Source: Paracoccaceae bacterium
GTDB lineage: Bacteria; Pseudomonadota; Alphaproteobacteria; Rhodobacterales; Rhodobacteraceae
Direction: 5' to 3'
Length of the DNA stretch: 64,000 bases
Assembly (NCBI GenBank): GCA_014654775.1
Contig: JACVZW010000007.1
Coordinates: forward strand, 62,001 to 126,000
The notes under the pieces were generated by a model, which saw only the letters and a program-made list of their open reading frames with translations, made no database searches and was not told where the DNA came from. Position 1 is the first letter of the stretch, and each line of letters starts with the position of its first letter. Position numbers and translations under genes: made by a program. This document shows positions 15,633 to 24,504 of the stretch, piece after piece.

Positions 15633-16661
15633 ATGGCGCGTGACCCCGTCCTGACCTTCACCGATCGCGGGATCTATTGTCCTGCGGGGGATTTCTTCAT
15701 CGATCCCTGGCGCCCGGTCGACCGCGCGCTGATCACCCATGGCCATTCCGACCATGCCCGCTGGGGCCACCGCCGCTATCTCGCCACGCATCAGGCCCTG
15801 CCGGTGATCCGCCACCGCCTTGGCCAGATCGACGCGCAGGGGATCGCCTATGGCGAAAACCTGCGGATCGGTGGGGTCACGGTCAGCTTCCACCCCGCAG
15901 GCCATATCCCCGGCTCGGCCCAGATCGCAGTGGACCGGGAGGGTGAGGTCTGGGTCGTCTCGGGCGATTACAAGGTGGAAGCCGATGGTCTGGCCGAGGC
16001 TTTCGAACCCGTCCCCTGCCACGCTTTCATCAGCGAATGCACCTTCGGCCTGCCCATCTTCCGCTGGCGCCCGCAGGCGCAGGTGATGGACGACATCACC
16101 CGTTGGTGGGCCGCCAATGCCGCTGCCGGTAAGGCGTCAATTCTTGGCGCCTACAGCCTTGGCAAGGCGCAGCGCCTGCTGGCGGGGGTGGGGCCGGTCG
16201 GTCCCATCCTGACTCATGGCGCGGTGGAGGAGGTCAACGACATCCTGCGCCATCAAGGCTATAGCCTGCCGCACACGATCCGCGCAGGGCAAGGCGTGGA
16301 TGGCAAAACCCATCCCGGCGCGTTGGTCATCGCGCCGCCCTCCGCGCTCGGCTCGGCTTGGGCGCGCAAGTTCGGCCCGGCGGACGAGGCCTTCGCCAGC
16401 GGCTGGATGGCCGTGCGCGGCATCCGCCGCCGGCGCGCGCTCGGCACGGGCTTTGTCGTTTCAGACCATGCCGATTTTCCGGGCCTTCTCTCGGCGATAC
16501 GCGCCACGGGATGCGAAAAAGTCTTCGTCACCCACGGCTACACAGCCCCCTTCCGCCGCTTTCTCGCCGAACAGGGCTATGACGCCGGGATCGTCGCCAC
16601 TGAATATGGCGAAGAAGCCGAAGACGCAGTCGCCTCCTCCGCCGAACCCGTTGAATCATGA
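15633..16661 (+). CDS. Ligase-associated MBL-fold DNA exonuclease
   Basis: Metallo-beta-lactamase-fold nuclease of the beta-CASP/SNM1-like group, 342 residues. Metal-binding motif HGHSDHARWGH (about residue 36) and further ligands in FHPAGHIPGSAQ and VVSDHADFPGL are visible. It overlaps the DNA ligase gene by 4 bases (ATGA), the diagnostic arrangement for this family. It probably trims DNA ends before sealing. A TAGCTT (-10-like) motif ends 6 bases before the ATG and no ribosome site is seen, so the message may be leaderless. Confidence 0.92.
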   Translation: MARDPVLTFTDRGIYCPAGDFFIDPWRPVDRALITHGHSDHARWGHRRYLATHQALPVIRHRLGQIDAQGIAYGENLRIGGVTVSFHPAGHIPGSAQIAVDREGEVWVVSGDYKVEADGLAEAFEPVPCHAFISECTFGLPIFRWRPQAQVMDDITRWWAANAAAGKASILGAYSLGKAQRLLAGVGPVGPILTHGAVEEVNDILRHQGYSLPHTIRAGQGVDGKTHPGALVIAPPSALGSAWARKFGPADEAFASGWMAVRGIRRRRALGTGFVVSDHADFPGLLSAIRATGCEKVFVTHGYTAPFRRFLAEQGYDAGIVATEYGEEAEDAVASSAEPVES

Positions 16662-18256
16662 AGGATTTCGCCACCCTCTTCGCCGCTCTGGACGGCACCA
16701 CCAAGACCACGGTGAAACTCGCCGCGCTGACCCACTACTTCCGCACGGCGGCTGAGGACGACAAGCTCTGGACCATCGCCCTCCTCTCCGGCCGCCGCCC
16801 GAAACGGGCCGTCACCGCCACTGAACTGCGCGCTTGGGCGGCCGAGGCGGCGGGACTGCCCCTCTGGCTCTTTGAAGAAAGCTACGCCATGGTGGGCGAT
16901 CTGGCCGAAACCATCGCCCTCATCCTTCCCACCGCCGAAGCCGAAGAAACCCCCTCCCTTTCGGACACGATCCGCGCGCTGATGGCGCTGACCGGTCAGC
17001 CGGTGGAGGCGCGCAAGACCGCGATCCTAGGCTCGTGGGGGCGACTGGGCACAACGGAACGCTTTCTTTTCAACAAGCTGATCACCGGCGGCTTCCGCAT
17101 GGGGGTCAGCCAGGGCCTGATGACCCGCGCCCTTTCCACCGCAACAGGAGTGGACGAAGCAGCGCTCGCCCATCGCCTGATGGGCAACTGGCAGCCAGCG
17201 ACGACCACCTTTCAATCGCTGATCCGGGATGAGGGGGAAGGGAATGCCTCCCGCCCCTATCCTTTCGCCCTTGCCTCGCCACTGGAAGAGGGGCCAGAGG
17301 CCCTTGGTGACCCCACCAACTGGCATGCCGAATGGAAGTGGGACGGCATCCGCGGCCAGTTGATCCACCGACCCGGCCTGCTTGCCCTCTGGTCGCGGGG
17401 GGAGGAGTTGATCACCGACCGTTTCCCCGAATTCGCGCCGCTGGCGGATTTCCTGCCCCCCGGCACGGTGATCGATGGCGAGGTGCTGGCTTGGGACCAC
17501 GCGGCGCAGCGCCCCTTGCCCTTTGCCGATCTGCAGAAAAGGATCGGCCGCAAGACCGTGCCAAAGAAACTGCTGCAAGAGGCCCCTGCCCATCTTCTGG
17601 CCTATGACCTGCTGGAGGATGGGGGCCGTGACCTGCGCGCCACCCCCTTTGTCGAACGGCAGGCACGGCTGGCGGCGCTTCTGGCGGCGCTGCCCGGCGA
17701 CCTGCCGTTGTCGCTCTCACCACCCGTCACTTTTGGCGACTGGGCGGACCTTGCCGCCGCGCGACAAACGGCACGGGACCGGCTGGCAGAAGGGATCATG
17801 CTGAAACGAAAGGAGTCTTCCTATTTCACCGGCCGCAAGCGGGGGGATTGGTGGAAATGGAAGCTCGACCCCTTCACCGTGGATGCGGTGATGCTCTATG
17901 CGCAAGCAGGGCACGGGCGGCGGGCGAACCTCTACACCGATTTCACCTTTGCCGTGCGCGACGGCAATGCGCTGGTTCCCTTCACGAAGGCCTATTCCGG
18001 CCTGACCGATGCCGAATTCGCAGAGATCACCCGCTGGGTGCAAAAGAACACGCTGGAACGCTTTGGTCCCGTGCGCCGGGTGCCGCCGGAACTGGTCTTC
18101 GAGATCGGCTTCGAAGGGATACAGGAAAGCCCGCGCCACAAGTCGGGGATCGCGTTGCGCTTTCCGCGCATGATCCGCTGGCGCCGCGACAAGCCGGTGG
18201 ACGAGATCGACACGCTGGACAGCCTGCGCGACCTGTTGCGCGCGACCCGGGCGTAG
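16658..18256 (+). CDS. ATP-dependent DNA ligase (end-repair type)
   Basis: The 532-residue ligase has an N-terminal helical DNA-binding domain (residues 1-200), then the nucleotidyltransferase core with the adenylated lysine Lys227 in KWDG. Further motifs are LWSRGEELITDRFPE, VIDGEVLAWD, EGIMLKRKESSY and WWKWKLDPFTVDAVM. The C-terminal OB fold includes VFEIGFEGIQES. Coupled to the exonuclease gene upstream. In many bacteria this pair is joined by an Lhr-type helicase and a phosphoesterase; neither is here. It acts in DNA repair rather than replication, which uses an NAD-dependent ligase. Confidence 0.95.
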   Translation: MKDFATLFAALDGTTKTTVKLAALTHYFRTAAEDDKLWTIALLSGRRPKRAVTATELRAWAAEAAGLPLWLFEESYAMVGDLAETIALILPTAEAEETPSLSDTIRALMALTGQPVEARKTAILGSWGRLGTTERFLFNKLITGGFRMGVSQGLMTRALSTATGVDEAALAHRLMGNWQPATTTFQSLIRDEGEGNASRPYPFALASPLEEGPEALGDPTNWHAEWKWDGIRGQLIHRPGLLALWSRGEELITDRFPEFAPLADFLPPGTVIDGEVLAWDHAAQRPLPFADLQKRIGRKTVPKKLLQEAPAHLLAYDLLEDGGRDLRATPFVERQARLAALLAALPGDLPLSLSPPVTFGDWADLAAARQTARDRLAEGIMLKRKESSYFTGRKRGDWWKWKLDPFTVDAVMLYAQAGHGRRANLYTDFTFAVRDGNALVPFTKAYSGLTDAEFAEITRWVQKNTLERFGPVRRVPPELVFEIGFEGIQESPRHKSGIALRFPRMIRWRRDKPVDEIDTLDSLRDLLRATRA

Positions 18257-18311
18257 GATGGGCGATATCGCCCATCCTACCCGGGATCGCGCCAATTTGC
18301 ACCGCCGCGCC

Positions 18312-18341
18312 TTGCGCCTTTGCGCCTGCGCGCCCTAGATG
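18312..18341 (+). promoter_or_regulatory. Predicted promoter of the M3 peptidase gene
   Basis: TTGCGC and CTAGAT/TAGATG are separated by 17-18 bases, placing a start near 18348, 22 bases before the ATG. Nearly the same -35, spacer and -10 occur upstream of secG (55617-55645). Confidence 0.4.
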
Positions 18342-18369
18342 GGAGACTGATCATCGAACGAGGTTTCCC

Positions 18370-20196
18370 ATGACGCTGCCCCTTCCCCGCCCCGTCTTCG
18401 ACGCCAATGCCACCGGGGGCGGCCTCGGCAAACTGCCGGATTGGGATCTGACCGACCTCTACCCCGCACCGGACGCGCCCGAATTCACCCGCGACATGGG
18501 CTGGCTTGAAAAGGCCTGCGCCGATTTCGCCGCCAGCTACGAGGGCAAGCTTGCCGATCTTGATGCTGCCGGGCTTCTGGCCTGCGTGCAGGCCTATGAG
18601 AAGATCGACGTGATCGCCGGACGCATCATGTCCTTCGCCGGCCTGCGCTACTATCAGAACACGATGGACAGCGAACGGGCAAAGTTCATGGCCGATGCGC
18701 AGGACCGCATCACCACCTTCACCACGCCGCTGGTGTTTTTCAGCCTTGAATTCAACCGCTTGGACGAAGGGCACCTGTCGGGCCTTCTGGCCCAGAACGC
18801 CGATCTTGCCCGCTACAAGCCGGTCTTCGACCGGATGCGGGCGATGCGGCCCTATCAGCTTTCGGACGAGTTGGAAAAGTTCCTGCACGACAATTCCGTC
18901 GTGGGCGCCAGCGCGTGGAACAAGCTGTTCGACGAGACGATGGCTGGCCTGATGTTCAAGGTCGAGGGCGAGGATGAGGAGATGAACCTCGAATCCACCC
19001 TGAACCTGCTGACCGATACCGACCGCGCCAAGCGCGAGGCAGCGGCGCGGGCACTGGCTTTGGTTTTCGACAAGCATATCAAGCTCTTCGCCCGCGTCCA
19101 CAACACGCTGGCCAAGGAGAAGGAGGTGGAGGACCGCTGGCGCAAGATGCCCACGCCGCAGACCGGCCGCCATCTGTCCAACCATGTGGAGCCCGAGGTG
19201 GTGGAGGCGCTGCGCAACGCCGTGGTCGCCGCCTATCCGAAGCTGTCGCATCGCTATTATCGGCTGAAGGCGAAGTGGATGGGTCTGGAAAAGCTGCAGG
19301 TTTGGGACCGGAACGCCCCCCTGCCGATTGAGGCGCCCAAGACCGTGGATTGGGACAGCGCAACCAAAACGGTGCTGGACGCTTATGGCGCCTTCGACCC
19401 GAAGATGGCGGACCTTGCCAAGCCCTTCTTCGAAAAGGGCTGGATCGACGCAGGCGTGAAGCCCGGCAAGGCGCCGGGGGCCTTTGCGCATCCCACCGTG
19501 ACGACTGTGCACCCCTACGTGATGCTCAACTATCTCGGCAAACCGCGGGACGTGATGACGCTGGCGCATGAACTGGGGCATGGCGTGCATCAGGTTCTGG
19601 CAGCGGGACAGGGGGAGTTGCTCTCCTCCACCCCGCTGACGCTGGCCGAAACGGCGAGCGTCTTTGGCGAGATGCTGACCTTCCGCAAACTGCTGGATGG
19701 CGCCAAGACGCCGGGGGAACGCAAGACCCTGCTGGCGGGCAAGGTGGAGGACATGATCAACACGGTCGTGCGCCAGATCGCCTTCTACGATTTCGAATGC
19801 AAGCTGCACGCGGCACGGCGCGAAGGGGAATTGACGCCCGACGACATCAACGCCCTCTGGATGAGCGTACAGGCCCAATCCCTTGGCGATGCCTTCGAAT
19901 TCATGGACGGATATGAGACCTTCTGGGCCTATATCCCGCATTTCGTGCATTCACCCTTCTACGTCTATGCTTATGCCTTCGGCGACGGGCTGGTGAATGC
20001 GCTTTATGCCGCCTATGCGGATGGGCTGCCCGACTTCCAAGCGAAGTATTTCGAGATGCTCAAGGCGGGCGGGTCCAAGCACCACAAGGAGTTGCTGGCC
20101 CCCTTCGGCCTTGATGCCAGCGATCCGAAGTTCTGGGACAAGGGCCTGTCGATGATCGCGGGCTTCATCGATGAATTGGAGGCGATGGAGGGCTGA
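18370..20196 (+). CDS. M3 family oligoendopeptidase (PepF-like)
   Basis: Cytoplasmic zinc metallopeptidase of 608 residues that degrades short peptides. The zinc motif HELGHGVH is near residue 400, with the downstream Glu ligand in ETASVFGEMLTF. The N-terminal part has the PepF/M3 segment LPDWDLTDLYPAPDAPEF and the C-terminal part FVHSPFYVYAYAFGDGLVNALY. The ATG at 18370 is the one that gives the family N-terminus; a longer upstream frame runs antisense to no family sequence. The stop codon lies in the loop of a 9-base hairpin that may end transcription. Confidence 0.95.
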   Translation: MTLPLPRPVFDANATGGGLGKLPDWDLTDLYPAPDAPEFTRDMGWLEKACADFAASYEGKLADLDAAGLLACVQAYEKIDVIAGRIMSFAGLRYYQNTMDSERAKFMADAQDRITTFTTPLVFFSLEFNRLDEGHLSGLLAQNADLARYKPVFDRMRAMRPYQLSDELEKFLHDNSVVGASAWNKLFDETMAGLMFKVEGEDEEMNLESTLNLLTDTDRAKREAAARALALVFDKHIKLFARVHNTLAKEKEVEDRWRKMPTPQTGRHLSNHVEPEVVEALRNAVVAAYPKLSHRYYRLKAKWMGLEKLQVWDRNAPLPIEAPKTVDWDSATKTVLDAYGAFDPKMADLAKPFFEKGWIDAGVKPGKAPGAFAHPTVTTVHPYVMLNYLGKPRDVMTLAHELGHGVHQVLAAGQGELLSSTPLTLAETASVFGEMLTFRKLLDGAKTPGERKTLLAGKVEDMINTVVRQIAFYDFECKLHAARREGELTPDDINALWMSVQAQSLGDAFEFMDGYETFWAYIPHFVHSPFYVYAYAFGDGLVNALYAAYADGLPDFQAKYFEMLKAGGSKHHKELLAPFGLDASDPKFWDKGLSMIAGFIDELEAMEG

Positions 20197-20206
20197 GGCC
20201 CTCCAT
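20185..20206 (+). terminator. Hairpin overlapping the M3 peptidase stop codon
   Basis: Arms ATGGAGGGC and GCCCTCCAT enclose a TGAG loop that contains the stop codon. The following T content is weak (CCCCTTGTTTC). It may terminate between convergent genes. Confidence 0.4.
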
Positions 20207-20215
20207 CCCCTTGTT

Positions 20216-20593
20216 TCAGATGGCGTCGACGGCCTTGAGGTGCCCTGTGATCTCGCGCAGGGGGCGGTCAATCAGGTCGCGGTCGAGAACGGCAGCGACG
20301 CGGTCGCGCAGACGGTCGGGAAGTTCCTGCCGCATGGCGCGCAGAAGAGAGGCGCGGGCGACAAGGGTGAGGCGGTCATAGCCACCCTTGCGCCATTCGG
20401 TTTCGACGAAATCGGCGATCATCTTGGGAAAACGCGCGGCGCGGGTTTCCGGTTCGGCTTGCGCTTCGCCTCGGTCCAGATCGGCGGCGCGGATGTGGCG
20501 CAGTTCCATCACGCCATCGCTTTGCTCATCCGATACCAGAAGCCGCAGGTCGCGGTCTGCCGCGACAAGGATCATGTTCCGACGCATTTTCAT
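20216..20593 (-). CDS. Host-attachment-type protein (AtsE family)
   Basis: The 125-residue protein opens with MKMRRNMILVAADRDLRLLVSDEQSDG, then has FPKMIADFVETEWRKGGYDRLTLVA and a RDLIDRPLREITGHL C-terminus. These are features of the family first named for attachment to host cells in Agrobacterium, now found in many free-living Alphaproteobacteria. The fold resembles release-factor eRF1 domain 2, so a translation-related role is possible. GGAGGG lies 8 bases before the ATG. Single gene, convergent with the M3 peptidase. Confidence 0.8.
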   Translation of the reverse strand: MKMRRNMILVAADRDLRLLVSDEQSDGVMELRHIRAADLDRGEAQAEPETRAARFPKMIADFVETEWRKGGYDRLTLVARASLLRAMRQELPDRLRDRVAAVLDRDLIDRPLREITGHLKAVDAI

Positions 20594-20728
20594 TCTTGTG
20601 CCCTCCGTTCTTTTGGGACGAGTCCCGCTTAGACCGGAACGGCGGCGCGCGCCTTGATGTGAGGCAGAAAAGGGCCGCATTCGCCGTTCGGCGGCCCGGT
20701 TCTGGCACAAGGTGGCCGCGGGGGCACA

Positions 20729-20763
20729 CTTCGGGCGGGGGGATGTCCATCCCCCGCCCGAAG
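20729..20763 (-). terminator. Long GC-rich hairpin downstream of the Gfo/Idh gene
   Basis: Arms of about 16 bases (CTTCGGGCGGGG on the outside, GGATG/CATCC at the tip) with one extra G lie 7 bases beyond the oxidoreductase stop on its strand. There is no T-run, so the mechanism would be structure-dependent or mRNA-protecting. Confidence 0.5.
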
Positions 20764-20769
20764 GCAGTC

Positions 20770-21753
20770 TCACCAGCTGATTTCGCGCGCGGTGGCGAAG
20801 GCCTGATCGATCATCACCTGCGTGCCGCGGGTGAATTCCAGCGGGCAGGGATAGGCCGCGCCGGTGCGGATGGACAGACCAAAATTCTCGACCTGCAACT
20901 TGTAGTGGTTGGCGGCGGGCCAGCGTTCGGAGGTGACGGTCTGGTCCTTGTGCAACTCGATCCGCGCCTCGGCGAAGAGGTTGGCGTTGAAGGGGCCGTT
21001 CGCCACTTTCAGAAGGCCCTTGTCGCCGTGGAAGGCCACTTCCTGCCGGTTTTGCAAGCGCATGGAGGTCATGGCGGTGTAGGTCGCGCGGCCCAAGGGG
21101 CCTTCGAGGATGCAGTCCACCTCGGCCCAGACATCGACGCCGTTTTCGCGGATCATGCGGCAGGAGAGATCGGTCGCCTCGGCCCCCGTCACGAAGCGGG
21201 CGGAGCCGTAGGTGTAGACGCCGATGTCGCGGATGCCGCCGCCACCGGTTTCGGGGCGGTTGCGGATGTTCTCGGTCTGGTCGGCATTGTTGTAGGCGAA
21301 GAAGGCATCGACATGGCGCAACTTGCCGATGGCCCCGCCCTGCACCAGTTCGCGCGCGCGGATCCATTGCGGGTGATGGACGATCATATAGGCCTCGGCC
21401 GCCAAAAGCCCGGTGCGGTCGCGTTCGGCGATGATCGTATCGATCTCTTCGGCCTTCATGGCGATGGGCTTTTCGGTCAGCACATGCTTGCCGGCCCGCA
21501 GCGCCTTTAGCGTCCATTCCACGTGAATGTGGTTGGGGAGCGGGATGTAGACGGCGTCAATCGTAGGATCGGCGAGCAGGTCTTCATAGGTCATCTGGGC
21601 GAGGCCGGGGCAGAAATCCCAGCCCGTGGCGCTGCCCGGAGACGAGGTTCCGAGGGCGGCGAGGACCGCGTTCTCGGCCATGTGGATGGCCGGTGCCATA
21701 TGTTCGCGGGCGAATTTGGCGTTGCCGAGCACGCCCCAGCGGACGGGTTTCAT
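20770..21753 (-). CDS. Gfo/Idh/MocA family oxidoreductase
   Basis: NAD(P)-dependent sugar or polyol dehydrogenase-type enzyme, 327 residues. The Rossmann motif is slightly altered (WGVLGNAKFAREHM in place of GxGxxA). DAVYIPLPNHIHVEWTLKAL and the conserved EKPIA (catalytic Lys about residue 94) follow, then the C-terminal alpha/beta domain with GGGGIRDIGVYT. An AGGAGGAG ribosome site precedes the ATG. No transport or sugar-pathway gene is adjacent, so the substrate cannot be told. Confidence 0.92.
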   Translation of the reverse strand: MKPVRWGVLGNAKFAREHMAPAIHMAENAVLAALGTSSPGSATGWDFCPGLAQMTYEDLLADPTIDAVYIPLPNHIHVEWTLKALRAGKHVLTEKPIAMKAEEIDTIIAERDRTGLLAAEAYMIVHHPQWIRARELVQGGAIGKLRHVDAFFAYNNADQTENIRNRPETGGGGIRDIGVYTYGSARFVTGAEATDLSCRMIRENGVDVWAEVDCILEGPLGRATYTAMTSMRLQNRQEVAFHGDKGLLKVANGPFNANLFAEARIELHKDQTVTSERWPAANHYKLQVENFGLSIRTGAAYPCPLEFTRGTQVMIDQAFATAREISW

Positions 21754-21814
21754 CGCGTCTCCTCCTACCTGATGATGGTCTGCAGGCTAGGGCGCTGCGG
21801 AGGGCGACGCAAGG

Positions 21815-22585
21815 TCAGTCGGTCTTCTTCAGGGCGGTCAGGATCTGGCCGCGCGCCACGAAGAGGATGCCCCCCAGATAGGCCACCGACAGGCCAAGGA
21901 GGGTGACCCAAGGATAGGTGATCAGCGCCGCGATGACGGCGGCAAGGCCCACGAGGATGTAGCGCGCATCTTCGGCATAGAAGGTGACCCGCTTGAGCGA
22001 CGGGGTGCGGATGCGGCTGATCATCAGCGCCCCCATCGCCACCATCCAGAGCGCGACGGCCATGCCGGGAAGGCGGACGTCGCCCGGAAAGCAGAAGGCA
22101 AGGTAGATGGGGGCCAGCACCAGCATCGCGCCTGCGGGCGAGGGCACGCCGATGAAGGAGGTGCGTTCGGCCGGTTGTTCGCCATCCGTGCGCTTGTTGC
22201 CGACGTTAAAGCGGGCAAGGCGCAGCATGCAGCAGATCGCATAGACGAGGACGGCGATCCAGCCGAGGCTCGCCTCGCCTTTCATGCCCCAGAGGTAGAG
22301 GACGATGCCCGGCGTGACGCCGAAATTGACGAAATCGCCGAGGCTGTCGAGTTCGGCGCCGATCGCGCTTTCGGATTTGAGCATGCGGGCGAGGCGGCCA
22401 TCAAGCGCGTCCATCGCGGCGGCAAGACCGATCAGGGCGACGGAGGTGGCGATGTGGCCGTCAATGGCGAAGCGGATGGCGGTGAGGCCCGCGCAGAGGC
22501 CGAGGATCGAGACGAGGTTCGGCAGAAGCTGCAGGATATGCAGCTTGCGGCGGGGGCGCGGCGTCTCGTCCTGCGGCATGGTCAT
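21815..22585 (-). CDS. pssA: CDP-diacylglycerol--serine O-phosphatidyltransferase
   Basis: Membrane enzyme that makes phosphatidylserine from CDP-diacylglycerol and serine. The 256-residue protein has the CDP-alcohol phosphotransferase signature [20 protein letters not shown] continuing to LGD, near residues 85-110, and about seven hydrophobic helices. An N-terminal [19 protein letters not shown] helix is typical of the Bacillus/alpha-type PssA. It overlaps the psd stop by 4 bases, so the two steps to phosphatidylethanolamine are encoded as one unit. Confidence 0.95.
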   Translation of the reverse strand: MTMPQDETPRPRRKLHILQLLPNLVSILGLCAGLTAIRFAIDGHIATSVALIGLAAAMDALDGRLARMLKSESAIGAELDSLGDFVNFGVTPGIVLYLWGMKGEASLGWIAVLVYAICCMLRLARFNVGNKRTDGEQPAERTSFIGVPSPAGAMLVLAPIYLAFCFPGDVRLPGMAVALWMVAMGALMISRIRTPSLKRVTFYAEDARYILVGLAAVIAALITYPWVTLLGLSVAYLGGILFVARGQILTALKKTD

Positions 22586-23274
22586 TCCATCCGGGCGATG
22601 CGCTGCGGGCTGGCCTGCCCGAGGGTGGCGATGACGGTTTCGCCCGCGACGCAGGTTTGGCCCAGCGCCACCTGCGGTTCCACCCCGTCGGGCAGGTAGA
22701 TGTCGAGGCGCGAGCCGAAGCGGATCAGACCGAAACGTTCGCCGGTGCGCAGTTCCTGCCCCTTTACGGCGAAGCAGAGGATGCGGCGGGCGACGAGGCC
22801 TGCGATCTGCACCACGGCGATGGAGCGGCCATCGGCCATGTCGATGCGGATGGAGTTGCGTTCATTGTCGACCGAGGCCTTGTCGAGCGAGGCGTTAAGG
22901 AATTTGCCCGGGCGATAGGCGATTTCCGAGACGCGTCCCGCGATGGGGGCGCGGTTCACATGGCAGTTGAAGACCGACATGAAGACCGAGACGCGCATGA
23001 GCGCATCAGGCCCCATCCCAAGCTCGGGCGGCGGTACCGCGCGTTCGATGAGAGAGACGACACCATCGGCGGGGCTGACCATCAGGCCTGCATTGGTGGG
23101 GACGGCGCGTTTGGGATCGCGGAAAAAGTAATAGCACCAGACGGTTAGGCCAACGCCCACCCAGCCTAGCGGATCCCAGATCCAGAACAGGACCAATGTC
23201 ACGGCGGCAAAGGCCGCGACGAAGCGGATGCCTTCGCGGTGCATCGGCTTGATGAAGGTCTCGAGCATGGTCAT
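22582..23274 (-). CDS. psd: Phosphatidylserine decarboxylase proenzyme
   Basis: Converts phosphatidylserine to phosphatidylethanolamine at the membrane. The 230-residue protein is the short (archaeal-type) form. It self-cleaves before Ser188 of the RFGSRLD motif to give a pyruvoyl-bearing alpha chain. [18 protein letters not shown] and LVARRIL are further family motifs. Two N-terminal hydrophobic helices (about residues 17-50) anchor it. The ATG at 23274 has GGAG 7 bases upstream; an earlier in-frame codon is not needed. It is first in the two-gene psd-pssA operon. Confidence 0.95.
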   Translation of the reverse strand: MTMLETFIKPMHREGIRFVAAFAAVTLVLFWIWDPLGWVGVGLTVWCYYFFRDPKRAVPTNAGLMVSPADGVVSLIERAVPPPELGMGPDALMRVSVFMSVFNCHVNRAPIAGRVSEIAYRPGKFLNASLDKASVDNERNSIRIDMADGRSIAVVQIAGLVARRILCFAVKGQELRTGERFGLIRFGSRLDIYLPDGVEPQVALGQTCVAGETVIATLGQASPQRIARME

Positions 23275-23351
23275 CGGCGGTCTCCGTCTTTCTTGCCCTC
23301 TACCCCTGTCAGGGGACCGAGGCAACGGTTGCGAGGGTCGCGGGATGCAAA

Positions 23352-23380
23352 ACGGCGGTCGGGGCAGGCCCGACCGCCGT
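23352..23380 (-). terminator. Hairpin terminator of rpoH
   Basis: A perfect 12-base GC-rich stem (ACGGCGGTCGGG / CCCGACCGCCGT) with a 5-base loop is followed on the minus strand by TTTT. It is 47 bases beyond the rpoH stop. Confidence 0.8.
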
Positions 23381-23426
23381 GTTCAAAGGTGTTAACGAGG
23401 CGTTAATCATGCGCCACGCCGGTGGA

Positions 23427-24323
23427 TCAGGCCGGGATGACCATGCCCTTGCCCTTGGCCAGTTCGCGCATGCGCGCCTGCAGCTTTTCGAAGGCGCGCA
23501 CCTCGATCTGGCGGATGCGTTCGCGGCTGACGCCGTAGCTTTCCGACAGTTCTTCCAGCGTCACCGGCACATCGGCCAGACGGCGCTGCATGAGGATGTC
23601 CTTCTCACGCTCGTTCAGCACGGCCATGGCCTGCACCAGAAGGGCGCGGCGAGCGTCAAGTTCGTCGCGTTCTTCATAGGCGCCGGCCTGATCGCTGTCT
23701 TCATCCTCCAGCCAGTCCTGCCATTGGGTCGCGCCTTCGCCATCGGACCCCACCGTCGCGTTGAGCGAGGCGTCAGAGCCGGAGAGGCGGCGGTTCATGT
23801 CGATGACCTCTTCCTCGGTCACCGACAGGTCCTTGGCGATCTGGGCCACGTTTTCGGGGCGAAGATCGCCTTCCTCCAGCGCGCCGACCTTGGCCTTGGC
23901 CTTGCGCAGGTTGAAGAAAAGCTTCTTCTGCGCCGAGGTGGTGCCGAGTTTCACCAGCGACCAGGACCGCAGGATGTATTCCTGGATCGAGGCGCGGATC
24001 CACCACATGGCATAGGTGGCAAGGCGGAAGCCCTTTTCGGGATCGAACCGCTTCACCGCCTGCATCAGGCCGACATTCGCCTCAGAGATCACTTCGGCCT
24101 GCGGCAGGCCATAGCCGCGATAGCCCATCGCGATCTTGGCGGCGAGGCGGAGGTGCGAGGTGACAAGCTGGTGCGCGGCCCCGGCATCCGAATGATCGAC
24201 CCAGCGCTTGGCCAGCATGTATTCCTGTTCCGGCTCCAGCAGGGGGAATTTGCGGATTTCCTGAAGGTAGCGGTTCAGACCCTGTTCCGGGCTGGGTGCG
24301 GGAAGATTTTGGTAGGTGCTCAT
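23427..24323 (-). CDS. rpoH: RNA polymerase heat-shock sigma factor (sigma-32)
   Basis: The 298-residue group-3 sigma factor has region 1.2-2.1 (QEIRKFPLLEPEQEYMLAKRW), region 2.2-2.4 (LISEANVGLMQAVKRFDPEKG-like, then LATYAMWWIRASIQEYILRSWSLVK), the RpoH box (about residues 130-140, TTSAQKKLFF) and region 4 with helix-turn-helix SYGVSRERIRQIE. These identify RpoH rather than the vegetative sigma. It directs expression of chaperones and proteases, and in this family also some oxidative-stress genes. It is monocistronic, with its own terminator. The upstream region is AT-richer, but I could not fix a promoter with confidence. Confidence 0.96.
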   Translation of the reverse strand: MSTYQNLPAPSPEQGLNRYLQEIRKFPLLEPEQEYMLAKRWVDHSDAGAAHQLVTSHLRLAAKIAMGYRGYGLPQAEVISEANVGLMQAVKRFDPEKGFRLATYAMWWIRASIQEYILRSWSLVKLGTTSAQKKLFFNLRKAKAKVGALEEGDLRPENVAQIAKDLSVTEEEVIDMNRRLSGSDASLNATVGSDGEGATQWQDWLEDEDSDQAGAYEERDELDARRALLVQAMAVLNEREKDILMQRRLADVPVTLEELSESYGVSRERIRQIEVRAFEKLQARMRELAKGKGMVIPA

Positions 24324-24504
24324 GTCGTGCCCCCTGTTCTGTGCCCCGGGTCTTTCTCAGAAGCCCCCGGGGACTGGCGAAGTTAGGAAGGCTGGCTTGC
24401 ATATTCAAGACGGCCTCCTTTCCACGTTACATGGGAAAGGTTCCGTTAGCGTTAAAGCCGAGGTTTCGTGCGGTCACGCACATGTCAGGGATTGTTTCAG
24501 CAGG

